From contig DBWM01000002.1 in the NCBI GenBank assembly GCA_002309015.1, positions 109,754 through 143,504 of the forward strand: 33,751 nucleotides of DNA. Direction: 5' to 3'. The stretch comes from Myxococcales bacterium UBA1238. Lineage in GTDB: Bacteria > Myxococcota_A > Bradymonadia > UBA7976 > UBA1532. The notes beneath the pieces were generated by a model, which was given only the letters and a program-made list of their open reading frames with translations, made no database searches and was not told where the DNA came from. Position numbers and translations under genes: made by a program. This document shows positions 23,549 to 32,894 of the stretch, one piece after another. The first letter of the stretch is position 1, and each line of letters begins with the position of its first letter.

Positions 23549-25675
23549 ATGTCCGATGAGACCATTTTTGTTTTGATCGCAAGCTACAGAGATTCTCAAT
23601 GTTCTACAACAATACGAGATCTGTACGATAAAGCGAGATGGCCGCAGAATATTTATATTGGCATTTGCTGGCAGTTTTCTCCCAGTGATCCATTTGATTG
23701 CGTAGATCTCGATCAAATCTATATGGATCACATTCGCATTGATCGTGTGCCTTTTCAGGAATCACACGGTGTCTGCTGGGCAAGGAGGCGGGCTTCTTTA
23801 TTAAATAGGGGTGAGGATTATACGCTCTTTATTGATTCCCATATGCTCTTTGAGAAGCATTGGGATGAGATTCTCATCTCAGAATTAAAACGTTGCCCTT
23901 CCAAACGTGCTGTATTGAGCGCTTATCCGCCTCCCTTTATTTTGCCTGATATTAAAACTTATAGAGCACCACAAATTAATTTTGTGGCGAGATTGGAAAA
24001 TTCGATTGTATTGCAAGGTTATCCAACGGAGCGCTGGCGTGGAAAAGCGCGCTGGTTGGTGGATTTGCCTGAATATGAGCCCTTGCATGGTGCTGTCTTT
24101 GCGGCTGGTTTCTGTTTTATGCCTACAGAGACATTGCATGAAGTGCCTTACGATCCCTACATCGATTGGGAAGAAGAAGAAGTGAGTTATTCACTTCGCT
24201 TATGGCTTCATGGCTGGGATATTTATTGCTGCACGAAACAATATATGCATCATTTGGGCACGAGAGATAAGAAAGATTCTGCACATAATTTTAGAAGATT
24301 TACAAAGGCAGATGAGCTTTATCATCGGGCGGTTATCTCTAAGAAAAGATTTTACGCATTGTTGGGTATTAAGACATCAGATGATCCGGAGGTGATGAAG
24401 GATTTGGAGCGTTATGATTTAGGGCATGCTCGCTCTTTGCGTCGCTATAGTGCTTTGACAGGGGCTTATTTTAGCGAAGGTCGCGTTTCGGTACGCTCTC
24501 GCGGTGTTTGGTATGCGTCGATGAATGCAGCGCATCCCGCGAACAGCGAAAAAGTGAATGAAGGCTTAATGGCGGTGATGAGGAAGAGTTATGAGGATCG
24601 AAAGGGGGTGACTCTTGACTCTGGTTCCACGATGTATGCGACTAAACAATTGAGACCTGCCATTGTTGATTTTTATAAAGAATATAATATTTCTTCAGTT
24701 CTCGATTTGGGATGTGGCGTTTCTGATTGGTTGATACAAAAAGGGTTAGAGGTTGAGCACTATGTGGGCGTGGATTTTATCCCTGAACTGATTGAGATGA
24801 AGCGTAAGCGACATGAGAATAAAGCATGGCTGCAATGGATATGCAGCGATTTTAGATATGAACAATATGGTTCTTTTGATGTCATCATCATTCGCGATTG
24901 TCTCACGCAAATGAGCGTTTTTGATACTATTCTTGCTTGCGAATTGTGGAAAGCTTCCGGAAGTCGATATCTTTTGGCTTCACATTATGAAACGAACAGT
25001 AACCGAGAGCTCGATTTACCTTCCGGCACCTGGGCAAAAATCAATCTGACCAAACCTCCGTTTCATTTTCCCAAGCCTTTGGCCTTACTACCCGACCAGG
25101 TCGAGCACGGTAAGTATCTCGCGCTTTGGAAAATGGATGAGATTCCGGACATCTCTTTGGATCAATACTCGGTTCCTGTATTGGAGTCGCGTGCGACATT
25201 GGCGATGAAGACTCTGCCGGAAGATGAATTTGAATTTTTGTATTCATTGAGAGATGTGGGTTGTTTTAAGGAAACTCATCTGGGGGGAGATGAATCCATT
25301 CAGTACGATATGGATGTGATAAGGCAGAATACGATTCTGCGTCGGATCCTGGCTAAGATCTGTGATAATTTCCGTGAGCGAATGACCCAGTATGAATTAC
25401 ATATTGTCTATTTCACGCAAAACACGGTTTCGATTGCCCATTTGAAATCTTCGACGATTTTGATTCCATTATTGCCACCTTTGATGCCATCGCTGAAATT
25501 GAGATGGCATGATGAGACGGCTATCATTCCAAATGGTAAGCCGATTGATTTGGGGCAAGATGACATGGAACTCCATTTAGACTTAGAGCAAGATGAGACT
25601 TCAGCGCAGTCTCCTGAATGGGCTGTCGCTTTGATTTGTGGTGAGCCTATCTCCCGCAATGTAAAAATCATGTGA
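23549..25675 (+). CDS. GT60-like glycosyltransferase fused to a SAM methyltransferase
   Basis: A 708-residue cytosolic protein. Residues about 5-290 resemble the GlcNAc-transferase family that includes Skp1 GnT1: IFVLIASYRDSQCSTTI at the start, YIGICWQ, WARRRAS, the metal-binding type motif IDSH (95-98) with a following WD, and DWEEEEVSYSLRLW. Residues about 375-480 are a class I methyltransferase with VLDLGCG at 384-390 and YVGVDF. The last 200 residues are not recognised. It may add and methylate a sugar on a surface glycan or protein; the acceptor is unknown. Base composition is clearly AT-richer than the genes on both sides of the window, which suggests acquisition by transfer. GGGAG lies just upstream of the ATG. 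Confidence 0.83.
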   Translation: MSDETIFVLIASYRDSQCSTTIRDLYDKARWPQNIYIGICWQFSPSDPFDCVDLDQIYMDHIRIDRVPFQESHGVCWARRRASLLNRGEDYTLFIDSHMLFEKHWDEILISELKRCPSKRAVLSAYPPPFILPDIKTYRAPQINFVARLENSIVLQGYPTERWRGKARWLVDLPEYEPLHGAVFAAGFCFMPTETLHEVPYDPYIDWEEEEVSYSLRLWLHGWDIYCCTKQYMHHLGTRDKKDSAHNFRRFTKADELYHRAVISKKRFYALLGIKTSDDPEVMKDLERYDLGHARSLRRYSALTGAYFSEGRVSVRSRGVWYASMNAAHPANSEKVNEGLMAVMRKSYEDRKGVTLDSGSTMYATKQLRPAIVDFYKEYNISSVLDLGCGVSDWLIQKGLEVEHYVGVDFIPELIEMKRKRHENKAWLQWICSDFRYEQYGSFDVIIIRDCLTQMSVFDTILACELWKASGSRYLLASHYETNSNRELDLPSGTWAKINLTKPPFHFPKPLALLPDQVEHGKYLALWKMDEIPDISLDQYSVPVLESRATLAMKTLPEDEFEFLYSLRDVGCFKETHLGGDESIQYDMDVIRQNTILRRILAKICDNFRERMTQYELHIVYFTQNTVSIAHLKSSTILIPLLPPLMPSLKLRWHDETAIIPNGKPIDLGQDDMELHLDLEQDETSAQSPEWAVALICGEPISRNVKIM

Positions 25676-25698
25676 TGGATTGAGCGATGGAGAACCAC

Positions 25699-26703
25699 AT
25701 GGAGATTTTGGAAGCCCTGTTGTCCGATTCTCTATCGGCGCAATTCCCTGAAGGGGTAAAGGGGCTTTTGCTCGGGGCTTCTCTCTCGGGGATTCTCGAA
25801 CGATTATCTCAGACATATAGACTCGATTTAATACAAAATGTGTGTGATTTTGATGGGTTACAACTTGTTGAGAATGAATATCGATTTATTCTGTGTGATG
25901 GGATTGAGCTACAAAGGCAGCCGGAATGGCAAAAAACGCTCATCGGTTTGAACAACCAGTCTGATTTTTTGGGTATTGTGATTTGGAAGTATTTACTGCC
26001 TCCAGTCTTAGAAAAAGGAAAGAAGAAGCCTCCTCAATATTTGCATCTAAGTACACCGTATTTGAGATTGTTTTGGGAATCAGACGAGATTGCGCTCTAT
26101 ATTTCGGATCAACAGGATCGATGGACTTTGAGTGTGATTACACCCAATTATAATTCAGGAAATCTGATTTTCAGAGCTTTGGAGAGCATTCCGGAGAGAG
26201 ATGACATTGAAGTGATTATCTGTGATGATGCTTCGACCGATCAATCTTACGCAGAGCTTTTAAAATATATCAGTCGTCGGCGCTCATATTCACTCTTACA
26301 TCACAGAGAAAACCGTGGGGTCGGTTACACCCGAAACTGTTGTTTAAATGTGGCTCAGGGTGAATACATCGTTTTTTTGGATAGCGACGATTATTTTCTG
26401 CCCCAATTTGAAGAGATTTTGTTCCGATTGGGGGATGCCGATATGATTTATTATAATTTAAAAACGAATATGCCCGGGCGCATTTATGACATCAATATTA
26501 CATCTCGCAGGCGGCTTTGCGGCACAGTGAAATGCATCCGTCGTGCTTTGATCGGTCAGACTCGATTTCCTTTATATCGGGTCTCTGAAGATCGATTTTT
26601 TAACAATATTTTGCTATCGAAGAAGCCGAGTGAGCTGTTTACAGGGATTCCCGCTGCACATTACGATCATCCACGTGCTGGAAGCCTGACGTCCCGACGT
26701 TAA
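25699..26703 (+). CDS. family 2 glycosyltransferase with an unassigned N-terminal half
   Basis: A 334-residue protein. From residue 142 it has a GT2 domain: WTLSVITPNYNSG, CDDAST (175-180), NRGVGYTRN and the DxD motif FLDSDD (226-231). It should transfer a sugar from a nucleotide-sugar donor in the cytosol. Residues 1-140 are not glycosyltransferase; segments such as FDGLQLVENEYRFILCDG faintly recall a degenerate methyltransferase, which would mirror the fusion next door, but this is a guess. The ATG at 25699 has GGAG 6 bases upstream; the ATG at 25687 contains that GGAG and is less likely. Its stop codon overlaps the stop of the convergent next gene by 4 bases (TTAA, 26700-26703). Confidence 0.8.
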   Translation: MEILEALLSDSLSAQFPEGVKGLLLGASLSGILERLSQTYRLDLIQNVCDFDGLQLVENEYRFILCDGIELQRQPEWQKTLIGLNNQSDFLGIVIWKYLLPPVLEKGKKKPPQYLHLSTPYLRLFWESDEIALYISDQQDRWTLSVITPNYNSGNLIFRALESIPERDDIEVIICDDASTDQSYAELLKYISRRRSYSLLHHRENRGVGYTRNCCLNVAQGEYIVFLDSDDYFLPQFEEILFRLGDADMIYYNLKTNMPGRIYDINITSRRRLCGTVKCIRRALIGQTRFPLYRVSEDRFFNNILLSKKPSELFTGIPAAHYDHPRAGSLTSRR

Positions 26704-27368
26704 TGCGCCACCACTTCCCCGCCGCATGTGGGACAGGTGGTTTGGTTGCGTTTGAGGGGCGTGGCGCAATGGGGATCGCCGCAGCAGCGTTTGCGGGTGA
26801 CGCGCATGTAGATGCGGCCGATGACGATGCCGATGGCGGTGAGCAGGGCGGCGAGGATAGCGGGTTGGTGCAAAAACTGCGTGGCCACGAGGCCGATGGC
26901 GAGTCCGGTGATGCCGCCCCAAAGCATCGGTTCTGCATTCCAACGTATTGTTTTTACAGGAATTTTTCGTCCCCGGTTCCAGTGAAACTGCAGGTCGATT
27001 TTGTGGAATTGGCAGAGTTCGCTTAAGACGCGCAAAAAGCCATTGCAGCCGCGATTGAACCAGACCGCGAGAACGTGACCGAAGAAGGCGTTCCATCCGA
27101 GGCCGCTGCGATCGCCGATGCGCTGTCGGATTTCGATGGGGAGGACGGCTTCGAGGGCGCTGCGCAGATGGAGGGCGGCTTCTGCGGTGGTTGGATTGCG
27201 AATTTCGAGGATGGTCTTATGCGTGAGATGCAAATCCTCGCGGCGCATCAAAGGCGCTAACGCTTCGATCGATTGGGTGAGGCTCTGAATGGCTTCGGGG
27301 CCGAGGGCAAGGCGCTCCACCTCTTTGGGATCCTCCTCTGAGGTGAAGCGGTTTCGGATGGAAGTCAT
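26700..27368 (-). CDS. membrane protein with a C-terminal zinc ribbon
   Basis: A 222-residue protein of unknown function. Residues 1-130 are soluble and mixed helical. Two hydrophobic segments (about 139-156 and 159-178) make a probable helical hairpin in the inner membrane. The C-terminus has C186-x4-C191 and C202-x2-C205 (CPTCGG), a zinc-ribbon pattern. The ATG at 27368 overlaps the TGA of the upstream surface-protein gene (ATGA), so the two are translationally coupled and may act together, for example in export or quality control; that is inference. The frame is open a further 15 codons upstream, but that part lies inside the surface-protein gene. Confidence 0.7.
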   Translation of the reverse strand: MTSIRNRFTSEEDPKEVERLALGPEAIQSLTQSIEALAPLMRREDLHLTHKTILEIRNPTTAEAALHLRSALEAVLPIEIRQRIGDRSGLGWNAFFGHVLAVWFNRGCNGFLRVLSELCQFHKIDLQFHWNRGRKIPVKTIRWNAEPMLWGGITGLAIGLVATQFLHQPAILAALLTAIGIVIGRIYMRVTRKRCCGDPHCATPLKRNQTTCPTCGGEVVAH

Positions 27369-30300
27369 GCGTTTCGTCGTCGGAGGGCGATGGGCAGGAA
27401 GCCGAGGATCCAAAGGGGCCAGCTGCGGGATTGTCCAGGTATTTGCGAGCAGCCGTCATCGCTGCCGCCGTCGTCGGTGGAGATCACCGTGAATGTGCGC
27501 TGCGTGAAGCCGCTGCTGAGCATCCTGTTGTCGAGGGCTTCGACGTACCAGGTGCAAGTGTCACCTTCTTTGAGCTTATTGACCAATGATTGCGTGGTAA
27601 ACCGCTCTTTCGGAAGCGATTCGTCATGTCCGGAGATATCGCAGTCATAAGTGAAGCGGTACAAAATGGTTCCGCCCTCAGGATCGCTGGATTCGGCCCA
27701 GCTGAAGAAGGCTTCCTTGAGCAAAATCTGTGCGCCGTCTGCGGGGGAGAGCAGTTCCGGGACAGTCGGTTTACCGTTGGACGTGGAGACAAAGAATGTC
27801 TGGCGAACGATTTCGCTTGCTGCCCGGCTGGGATCCTGAGCGAAGATTTCAAGCTCATAAGATTGATCTTCTTTAAGATTCACATCGGTGAGCGTGAATT
27901 CTGCTTTGCCATTCACGGCAGGGATGGGATCGCTCTGGACGATGGCATCGGTTCCTTCGTAAACCGTAAAGACATACGAGAATACATCATCATCCTTGTC
28001 TTCACTGCCTTCGGCGGTAAACGTGGGTGTAAAGGAAGCGACAAACTCCCCATCCATGGGTGAGATAGAGATCGCAGTGGGCTTTGAGGGTGGCTTGTTG
28101 TGTGTATTGACGGTAAAGGTCCAGCGCTCGGATGGGGCCGAAATGCTCCCCAGGGCGTCGACGGCGACCACATCCCAGGAATAGGGGACGTCTTCTTTCA
28201 GATCCTGGTTGGGCGTGAATTGGATCAGCTTGTTGCTGACGGTGCCTTTGCCGTTGGTCACGATGCTGGCGGATGCATCTGTACCTCTGTAAATCCTGAA
28301 GCGATATTCGATTTCGTCGCCGTCTTTGTCTGTAGAGGGTGCGACTTCAAGGACGGGGCGAACAAGATGCACGACGCTGTCGTTGCGAGGCGTGCGGGGT
28401 GTGGGGGCAGAGGGTGCGCTGTTGGTTTCATTGACGCGGAAGGTCCATTCTTCGGTCCAGGGGGTTTCATAGCTGCCAAAGGGTTCCTCATCTTCGATTG
28501 TGATGTAGGTCACCTGAGACTTGGCGCGCCACGCGTAAGTGGAATCTTCACTCAGCAGGTTTTCCGGAATGGTCCATGTTGCCTGGTGGCCTTCCGATTT
28601 AATGGGATCGCTTTGGTAGATCAATTCGCCGTTTGGAGGACAGCCTTTGCTGGTGCAAAGCTGATAGGTGACCATCAGATCAAAGGGCAGCTTAAACTCG
28701 CCGGTCGAGACGACGAGCTCGGGCGTGGCATCCGCGATGCGAAGTTGGTTTTCAGGGCTGACATGCAAGGGTAAGGCGGGGCCATCAAATTTGCAGGGAT
28801 GGGAGCCGAATTCAAATTCCCGGACATTGACTAAGCCATCGTCATCAAAATCGAGAAGCGCGTCGTCGGCGGAAGTGAGGTCAAATCGGTGATCTTCGTC
28901 GCATTCTTCGCCGGCGTTATAGGATTCTTCCCAGCCATCAGCCATCAGATCTTCATCGTTGTCTTTAAACAGAATCTCAAGGAGCAGGTCTTTCGCCTGA
29001 GATGCTGTATCGTTGTTGTCTTTCGCGCGGACTGTGATGGTGAGCGGGCTTTGAAGATATTGCTCGTAAGTAGGTGTAAAACTGATGATGCCCGTTTCGG
29101 GATCGAAGGTCATGTTGCTGGGAGCGGAGAGCAGTTCATAAGTGATCGCATCATTTACGCCCGGATCGATGGCTGTGATGAGTGCGTTGTAAGGTACTCC
29201 TTCCCATGCGGCCGGAAGTGATTCCGTTTTGATTTCGGGGGCCACATTTTCGACGCGGACAAGCAGCGTGTATTGATCTTCTGCCCCGGTTTCATCCTTA
29301 AACTTGGCTGTAATGTTGTAGCTGATGTTGTCGGGAAGCGTAATCTGCTGGATTAAGTCTTCTTCGCTCTGAACCTGGGTGTCTTGATTATCGTTTTCGA
29401 GGTTGATCCATGTGACAGTGAATTGATCCTGATAAGGCTTGTTGAGTTTTGCTGTGACGGTGAATGGTCTCCCTTCTTCCGCCGGGTTGGGATTCGAGCT
29501 TAAGCGGATTTGCGGAGGCAGATTGGTGACCGTCACATTGTAGGTGGAAGTCGTTTCTGCGTAGCCATCATTGGCGGTTATGGTCAAGGCATATGTACCA
29601 TCATTCTTAAATGTGATGGGGCAAAGTGCGTCCTGGGATTCGCCGAGCGCGATGTTTTCGTTATCCTGTGGACCGAATTCAAAAGTCAGCGCCTCGTCGC
29701 CCGGGTCGGTCGCTTGAGTATTGATGAAATATGGTTTGTTTTCAATGGGATGGAGAACTTGGTTCCCCCATGAATCGACGATGATCGGATCGAGCTGGGG
29801 GGGGACGTTGAGGACGTTCAGTTTAAACTCCTGATCCTGGTATGCGCCGTAAGGATCGGAAACGCGGCATCGAATCGTCACTTCGCCCACGGTTTTCAGG
29901 ACAGCGGTGATTTCCTGGCCTTGTCCGAGAGAAATCCATTGAGGTGTCACTACCGGTTCATCGGTGTTTTCGCCGGACTCATCGGTGTTTTCGCCGGACT
30001 CGTCGGTGTTTTCGCCGGATTCATCGGTGTTTTCGATGGGTTCATCGGTGTTTTCGATGGGTTCAACGGTGTTTTCGATGGGTTCAACGGTGTTTTCGAT
30101 GGGTTCATCGGTGTTTTCGATGGGTTCTGGCTCGGGTAAGAGTGCGCTCCATTCGTACTGCAGGGGGTTTGAAACGGTGTCATGGGCTGAGGCGCGCAAT
30201 GTGAATGCAGTGCCTTGAGCGATACTCGTGTTTTCGTTAGGAATGACACTGTCGATGGTGATTCCGTTGGCAGCGAATTCCGGTGCGGCGTTGAGCACCT

Positions 30301-32269
30301 CAAATTCGAGCAGGCTGGTTGTTTGCAATCCGGAGGGATCCTGCACTTTGACCACAAGGCGGCGAGAACCTTTGGCGGCATAGGTGTATGTAATTGAAGG
30401 AGAATGATCGGCAGGACACTGAATGGTGCTGATTTGGCTTCCGCTCCCTTTGGGACAGTCATAAATGCCGTCTGCATCGAGATCAAAGTAATAATCTAAT
30501 TGCTCAAGATCTGTGTCTTCTGCGATGACTGTAAAGGTTGCAGGGATGCCTTCATAGATGAATTCTGGATGTTCGATTTGGGTGACAGCAGGCGCTGCAT
30601 TCTGGACGTTGATCGTCTTTCGGATTTTGTCGGTGCAGGTTTGATCATCGCACATCCAGAAATCGACGTTATATTCGCCAGTTCGGGCGAATGTGATCTC
30701 GAAGGGGTTGACGTCGCTTTCGAAGTCGGCGTTTCCGTCACCGTTCAGATCGACCTTGAAATGGTTGATGCTGCCCTTGTGCTGGAACGTGTATGAAACA
30801 GAGTGAGGGCGGCCCTGATAAGCGCTGGTATTGGTAAAGACCTCGCTGATCGTGGGGACGTGGTTCTGAACGGTTAAGCTAAATTCTCGAACGATCTCGG
30901 CGTCACTGTCGTCGCGAACGCGGGCATGGGCCTTAATGTTGCCGCTGATGGTGTATTGATGGGTGAACGAACTGCTGCCGTTCGGGTCAGGGGCCACATT
31001 GGGGTCAGGAGCCACATTGAGATCTTCGTAAATGCCATCACCATCCCAGTCAAAGTCATAAGAGATGGGATCATGGCCGGGATCGCTCGCCTTCAATGAG
31101 ACTGTAAAGTTATCGCCCTCGTTGATGTTGGTCTGTGTTGTGGTAAAGGATGTGATGTCTGGGGGCAGATTGCGGATTTCGATGCGCGCGGTGTCCTGAT
31201 CGGTCAGGTTCAGGCCTGTGACGCTTTCGCTGACTCTGACCGTTGCAAAATAAATACCATCGTTGGGAAAATCCTTTGTGATTTGGGCGGATTGCGCGTC
31301 GTTAAACAGACCATCACCGTCGAGATCCCAAGCGTAGGTCAATGTGCGGTTCTGGGCATCAAAGCCGCTTGCGTTGAGAGTGACGCTCGAGCCTTCATCC
31401 GCAGTATAGGGGCCGCCAGCGTCTGCGACAGGATTCTCACTTCCGGGTAAAACTTCGAAATTGCGCAACTCGTACTGCATGTTTGTAGAGAGTTGCAGCG
31501 GAGTGGTCTTGATGACGTTTTTGATGCCTTTGAGTGCATCTTCGCGCTGAGCTTCTAAAACGACCACGCTCATCAGACTGAGGGATTGGTGACTGGGAAT
31601 GGAAATACGGTATTCCCAGGTGATTCCGGTCGTCGTGCCTTCTTCGGCGGGTGGGTTGCAGATGACGCGAGTGGGAGAGACAAAGGGGGCGCGATCGGTG
31701 CCTGCACCGTACATTAAAAGGCCAACAGCCGGGGTGCCTCCTGTGGCATTGTCGTCATCCCATAAGATCCACCGGTCATTTGAGTTACATACGCCGTCGT
31801 CAATGCTCGTCACGACCACCGGGTCAGAGACGGATGCAAGGCCATCTTCACTGCCCTGAGAGCCATAACGGATGGTCACTTCGATGGGATCGCCGGCTTT
31901 GTTGGTGTAGCGGTCGATGAATCGGACGAAATGAGTAGCGTGGCTCTCTGTGGTTGAAGGCGAGAAGACAGAACGCTGGACTTCGATATCTGCGAATGTA
32001 GCTGTTCCGTATTTGAGCAGCTGGCCGTCGCGTTCGAGTGCAACCTGAGCATCGGGCTGGTAGAGATCGGCTGCGGTGCAGGGGGCTTCGCAGTCTTCAC
32101 CTTCACATTGGCGCACGCAGAGGGATGGCCATTGAGCAAAGACTTCAGGAGAGGTGAGCGCTGCCTGAGCGTTTAAATGAAAGACCGTGCCATTGCCGCT
32201 GGTCAGCGTCTCTTCTGCCGCTGCTGGAAATGTTAAGAAGGAGAGAACTAGAAAAGGAGCAATGCGCAT
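27365..32269 (-). CDS. giant PKD-repeat surface protein with MYXO-CTERM tail
   Basis: A 1634-residue exported protein. The ATG at 32269 has GGAGG 6 bases upstream and opens a signal peptide ending near FPAAA-EE (no lipobox). An N-terminal region of about 280 residues is not recognised. It is followed by a long series of PKD/Ig-like domains, many with ADAGGPY-like or YAWDLDGDGLF-like segments, a cadherin/He-PIG-like domain (YELLSAPSNMTFDPETGIIS), a Ca-binding-type Asp-rich segment (DEDLMADG, DFDDDGLVNVREFE) and about three Fn3-like domains. The tail is DDGCSQIPG, a hydrophobic helix and RRRNA. Eight 7-residue repeats lie at 716-771. It probably extends from the surface as an adhesin or structural fibre. 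It ends in a 4-base overlap with the zinc-ribbon gene. Confidence 0.88.
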   Translation of the reverse strand: MRIAPFLVLSFLTFPAAAEETLTSGNGTVFHLNAQAALTSPEVFAQWPSLCVRQCEGEDCEAPCTAADLYQPDAQVALERDGQLLKYGTATFADIEVQRSVFSPSTTESHATHFVRFIDRYTNKAGDPIEVTIRYGSQGSEDGLASVSDPVVVTSIDDGVCNSNDRWILWDDDNATGGTPAVGLLMYGAGTDRAPFVSPTRVICNPPAEEGTTTGITWEYRISIPSHQSLSLMSVVVLEAQREDALKGIKNVIKTTPLQLSTNMQYELRNFEVLPGSENPVADAGGPYTADEGSSVTLNASGFDAQNRTLTYAWDLDGDGLFNDAQSAQITKDFPNDGIYFATVRVSESVTGLNLTDQDTARIEIRNLPPDITSFTTTQTNINEGDNFTVSLKASDPGHDPISYDFDWDGDGIYEDLNVAPDPNVAPDPNGSSSFTHQYTISGNIKAHARVRDDSDAEIVREFSLTVQNHVPTISEVFTNTSAYQGRPHSVSYTFQHKGSINHFKVDLNGDGNADFESDVNPFEITFARTGEYNVDFWMCDDQTCTDKIRKTINVQNAAPAVTQIEHPEFIYEGIPATFTVIAEDTDLEQLDYYFDLDADGIYDCPKGSGSQISTIQCPADHSPSITYTYAAKGSRRLVVKVQDPSGLQTTSLLEFEVLNAAPEFAANGITIDSVIPNENTSIAQGTAFTLRASAHDTVSNPLQYEWSALLPEPEPIENTDEPIENTVEPIENTVEPIENTDEPIENTDESGENTDESGENTDESGENTDEPVVTPQWISLGQGQEITAVLKTVGEVTIRCRVSDPYGAYQDQEFKLNVLNVPPQLDPIIVDSWGNQVLHPIENKPYFINTQATDPGDEALTFEFGPQDNENIALGESQDALCPITFKNDGTYALTITANDGYAETTSTYNVTVTNLPPQIRLSSNPNPAEEGRPFTVTAKLNKPYQDQFTVTWINLENDNQDTQVQSEEDLIQQITLPDNISYNITAKFKDETGAEDQYTLLVRVENVAPEIKTESLPAAWEGVPYNALITAIDPGVNDAITYELLSAPSNMTFDPETGIISFTPTYEQYLQSPLTITVRAKDNNDTASQAKDLLLEILFKDNDEDLMADGWEESYNAGEECDEDHRFDLTSADDALLDFDDDGLVNVREFEFGSHPCKFDGPALPLHVSPENQLRIADATPELVVSTGEFKLPFDLMVTYQLCTSKGCPPNGELIYQSDPIKSEGHQATWTIPENLLSEDSTYAWRAKSQVTYITIEDEEPFGSYETPWTEEWTFRVNETNSAPSAPTPRTPRNDSVVHLVRPVLEVAPSTDKDGDEIEYRFRIYRGTDASASIVTNGKGTVSNKLIQFTPNQDLKEDVPYSWDVVAVDALGSISAPSERWTFTVNTHNKPPSKPTAISISPMDGEFVASFTPTFTAEGSEDKDDDVFSYVFTVYEGTDAIVQSDPIPAVNGKAEFTLTDVNLKEDQSYELEIFAQDPSRAASEIVRQTFFVSTSNGKPTVPELLSPADGAQILLKEAFFSWAESSDPEGGTILYRFTYDCDISGHDESLPKERFTTQSLVNKLKEGDTCTWYVEALDNRMLSSGFTQRTFTVISTDDGGSDDGCSQIPGQSRSWPLWILGFLPIALRRRNA
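29957..30124 (-). repeat. eight tandem 21-bp units coding for seven-residue repeats
   Basis: Read on the coding strand, the units give PIENT(D/V)E five times, then SGENTDE three times. The 21-bp period keeps the reading frame, so copy number can change without a frameshift. They form an acidic hinge between two PKD-type domains. Confidence 0.9.
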
Positions 32270-32282
32270 GGAGATCCTCCAG

Positions 32283-32303
32283 ACTGACGATAACCCCGTC
32301 AGT
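32283..32303 (-). promoter_or_regulatory. hairpin in the 5' leader of the PKD surface-protein gene
   Basis: ACTGACG (32283-32289) and CGTCAGT (32297-32303) are perfect 7-base arms with a 7-base loop. In the leader it ends just before the GGAGG ribosome-binding site, so it could affect translation or be an operator. Further upstream (32304-32411) no clear promoter boxes were found. Confidence 0.45.
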
Positions 32304-32411
32304 GTAACTGGAGTGCGCATGATCCGGCAAGGATTGTGTAGAGCTTACGGCCAGTTGCCTCTTAAAAGAGAGCTTTTATGATTTGAAGGGGGGGAGCGAA
32401 AGGAGAGCTGT

Positions 32412-32894
32412 TTAAGGATTGACCGGTTCGGTCGGAGGCGTGTCTTCAGCTTTGGGGGCTTCGTCCGCTTTGGGAGCGTCTTCGGCCTTGGGTGCCTCAG
32501 CCGGAGTGGGGTCAGCCGCTTTGGGCGCATCTTCAGCTTTGGGCGCGTCGGCCACTTCTGCTGAATTTGACTTGCCCTCTTCGACGACCACATTGCCCTC
32601 CTGCGTGGGGGCAGGTGTATCAAAGGCGGCTTCCTGCATGGCGGCCTTCGTGGGATCCTTGGCATCCGGGCTGGAAAACCACGCGAGCACCATGCTGGTG
32701 ACCAAAAAGATAACAGCGCCAACAGTGGTCGCTTTGCTTAAAGCCGTCGCGGCTGCGCGCTGGCCGAGGGCTACCCCAGCTCCTCCACCAAATGCTGCGC
32801 TGACACCGCCGCCCTTGCCGGACTGCAACAGCACGACGAGGACGAGAAAGATGCAGGTGAGGACGTGAACGATCGTGACGAGGGTCTCGATCAT
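32412..32894 (-). CDS. secG: preprotein translocase subunit SecG with a long acidic tail
   Basis: A 160-residue inner-membrane protein, the small subunit of the SecYEG channel that exports unfolded proteins. Two membrane helices (about 3-23 and 56-74) flank the conserved cytosolic loop LLQSGKGGGVSAAFGG. Residues 75-160 form an Ala/Pro/Glu/Lys-rich tail with repeated APKAEDAPKA segments, making it clearly longer than typical SecG (about 75-110 residues). The ATG overlaps the stop of tpiA by 4 bases, so the two are translationally coupled. The order pgk-tpiA-secG is common in bacteria. Confidence 0.93.
   Translation of the reverse strand: MIETLVTIVHVLTCIFLVLVVLLQSGKGGGVSAAFGGGAGVALGQRAAATALSKATTVGAVIFLVTSMVLAWFSSPDAKDPTKAAMQEAAFDTPAPTQEGNVVVEEGKSNSAEVADAPKAEDAPKAADPTPAEAPKAEDAPKADEAPKAEDTPPTEPVNP

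Noticed and set aside
29957..30124. CRISPR array
   Set aside because: The units are direct 21-bp tandem repeats with no spacers, inside an intact gene frame.
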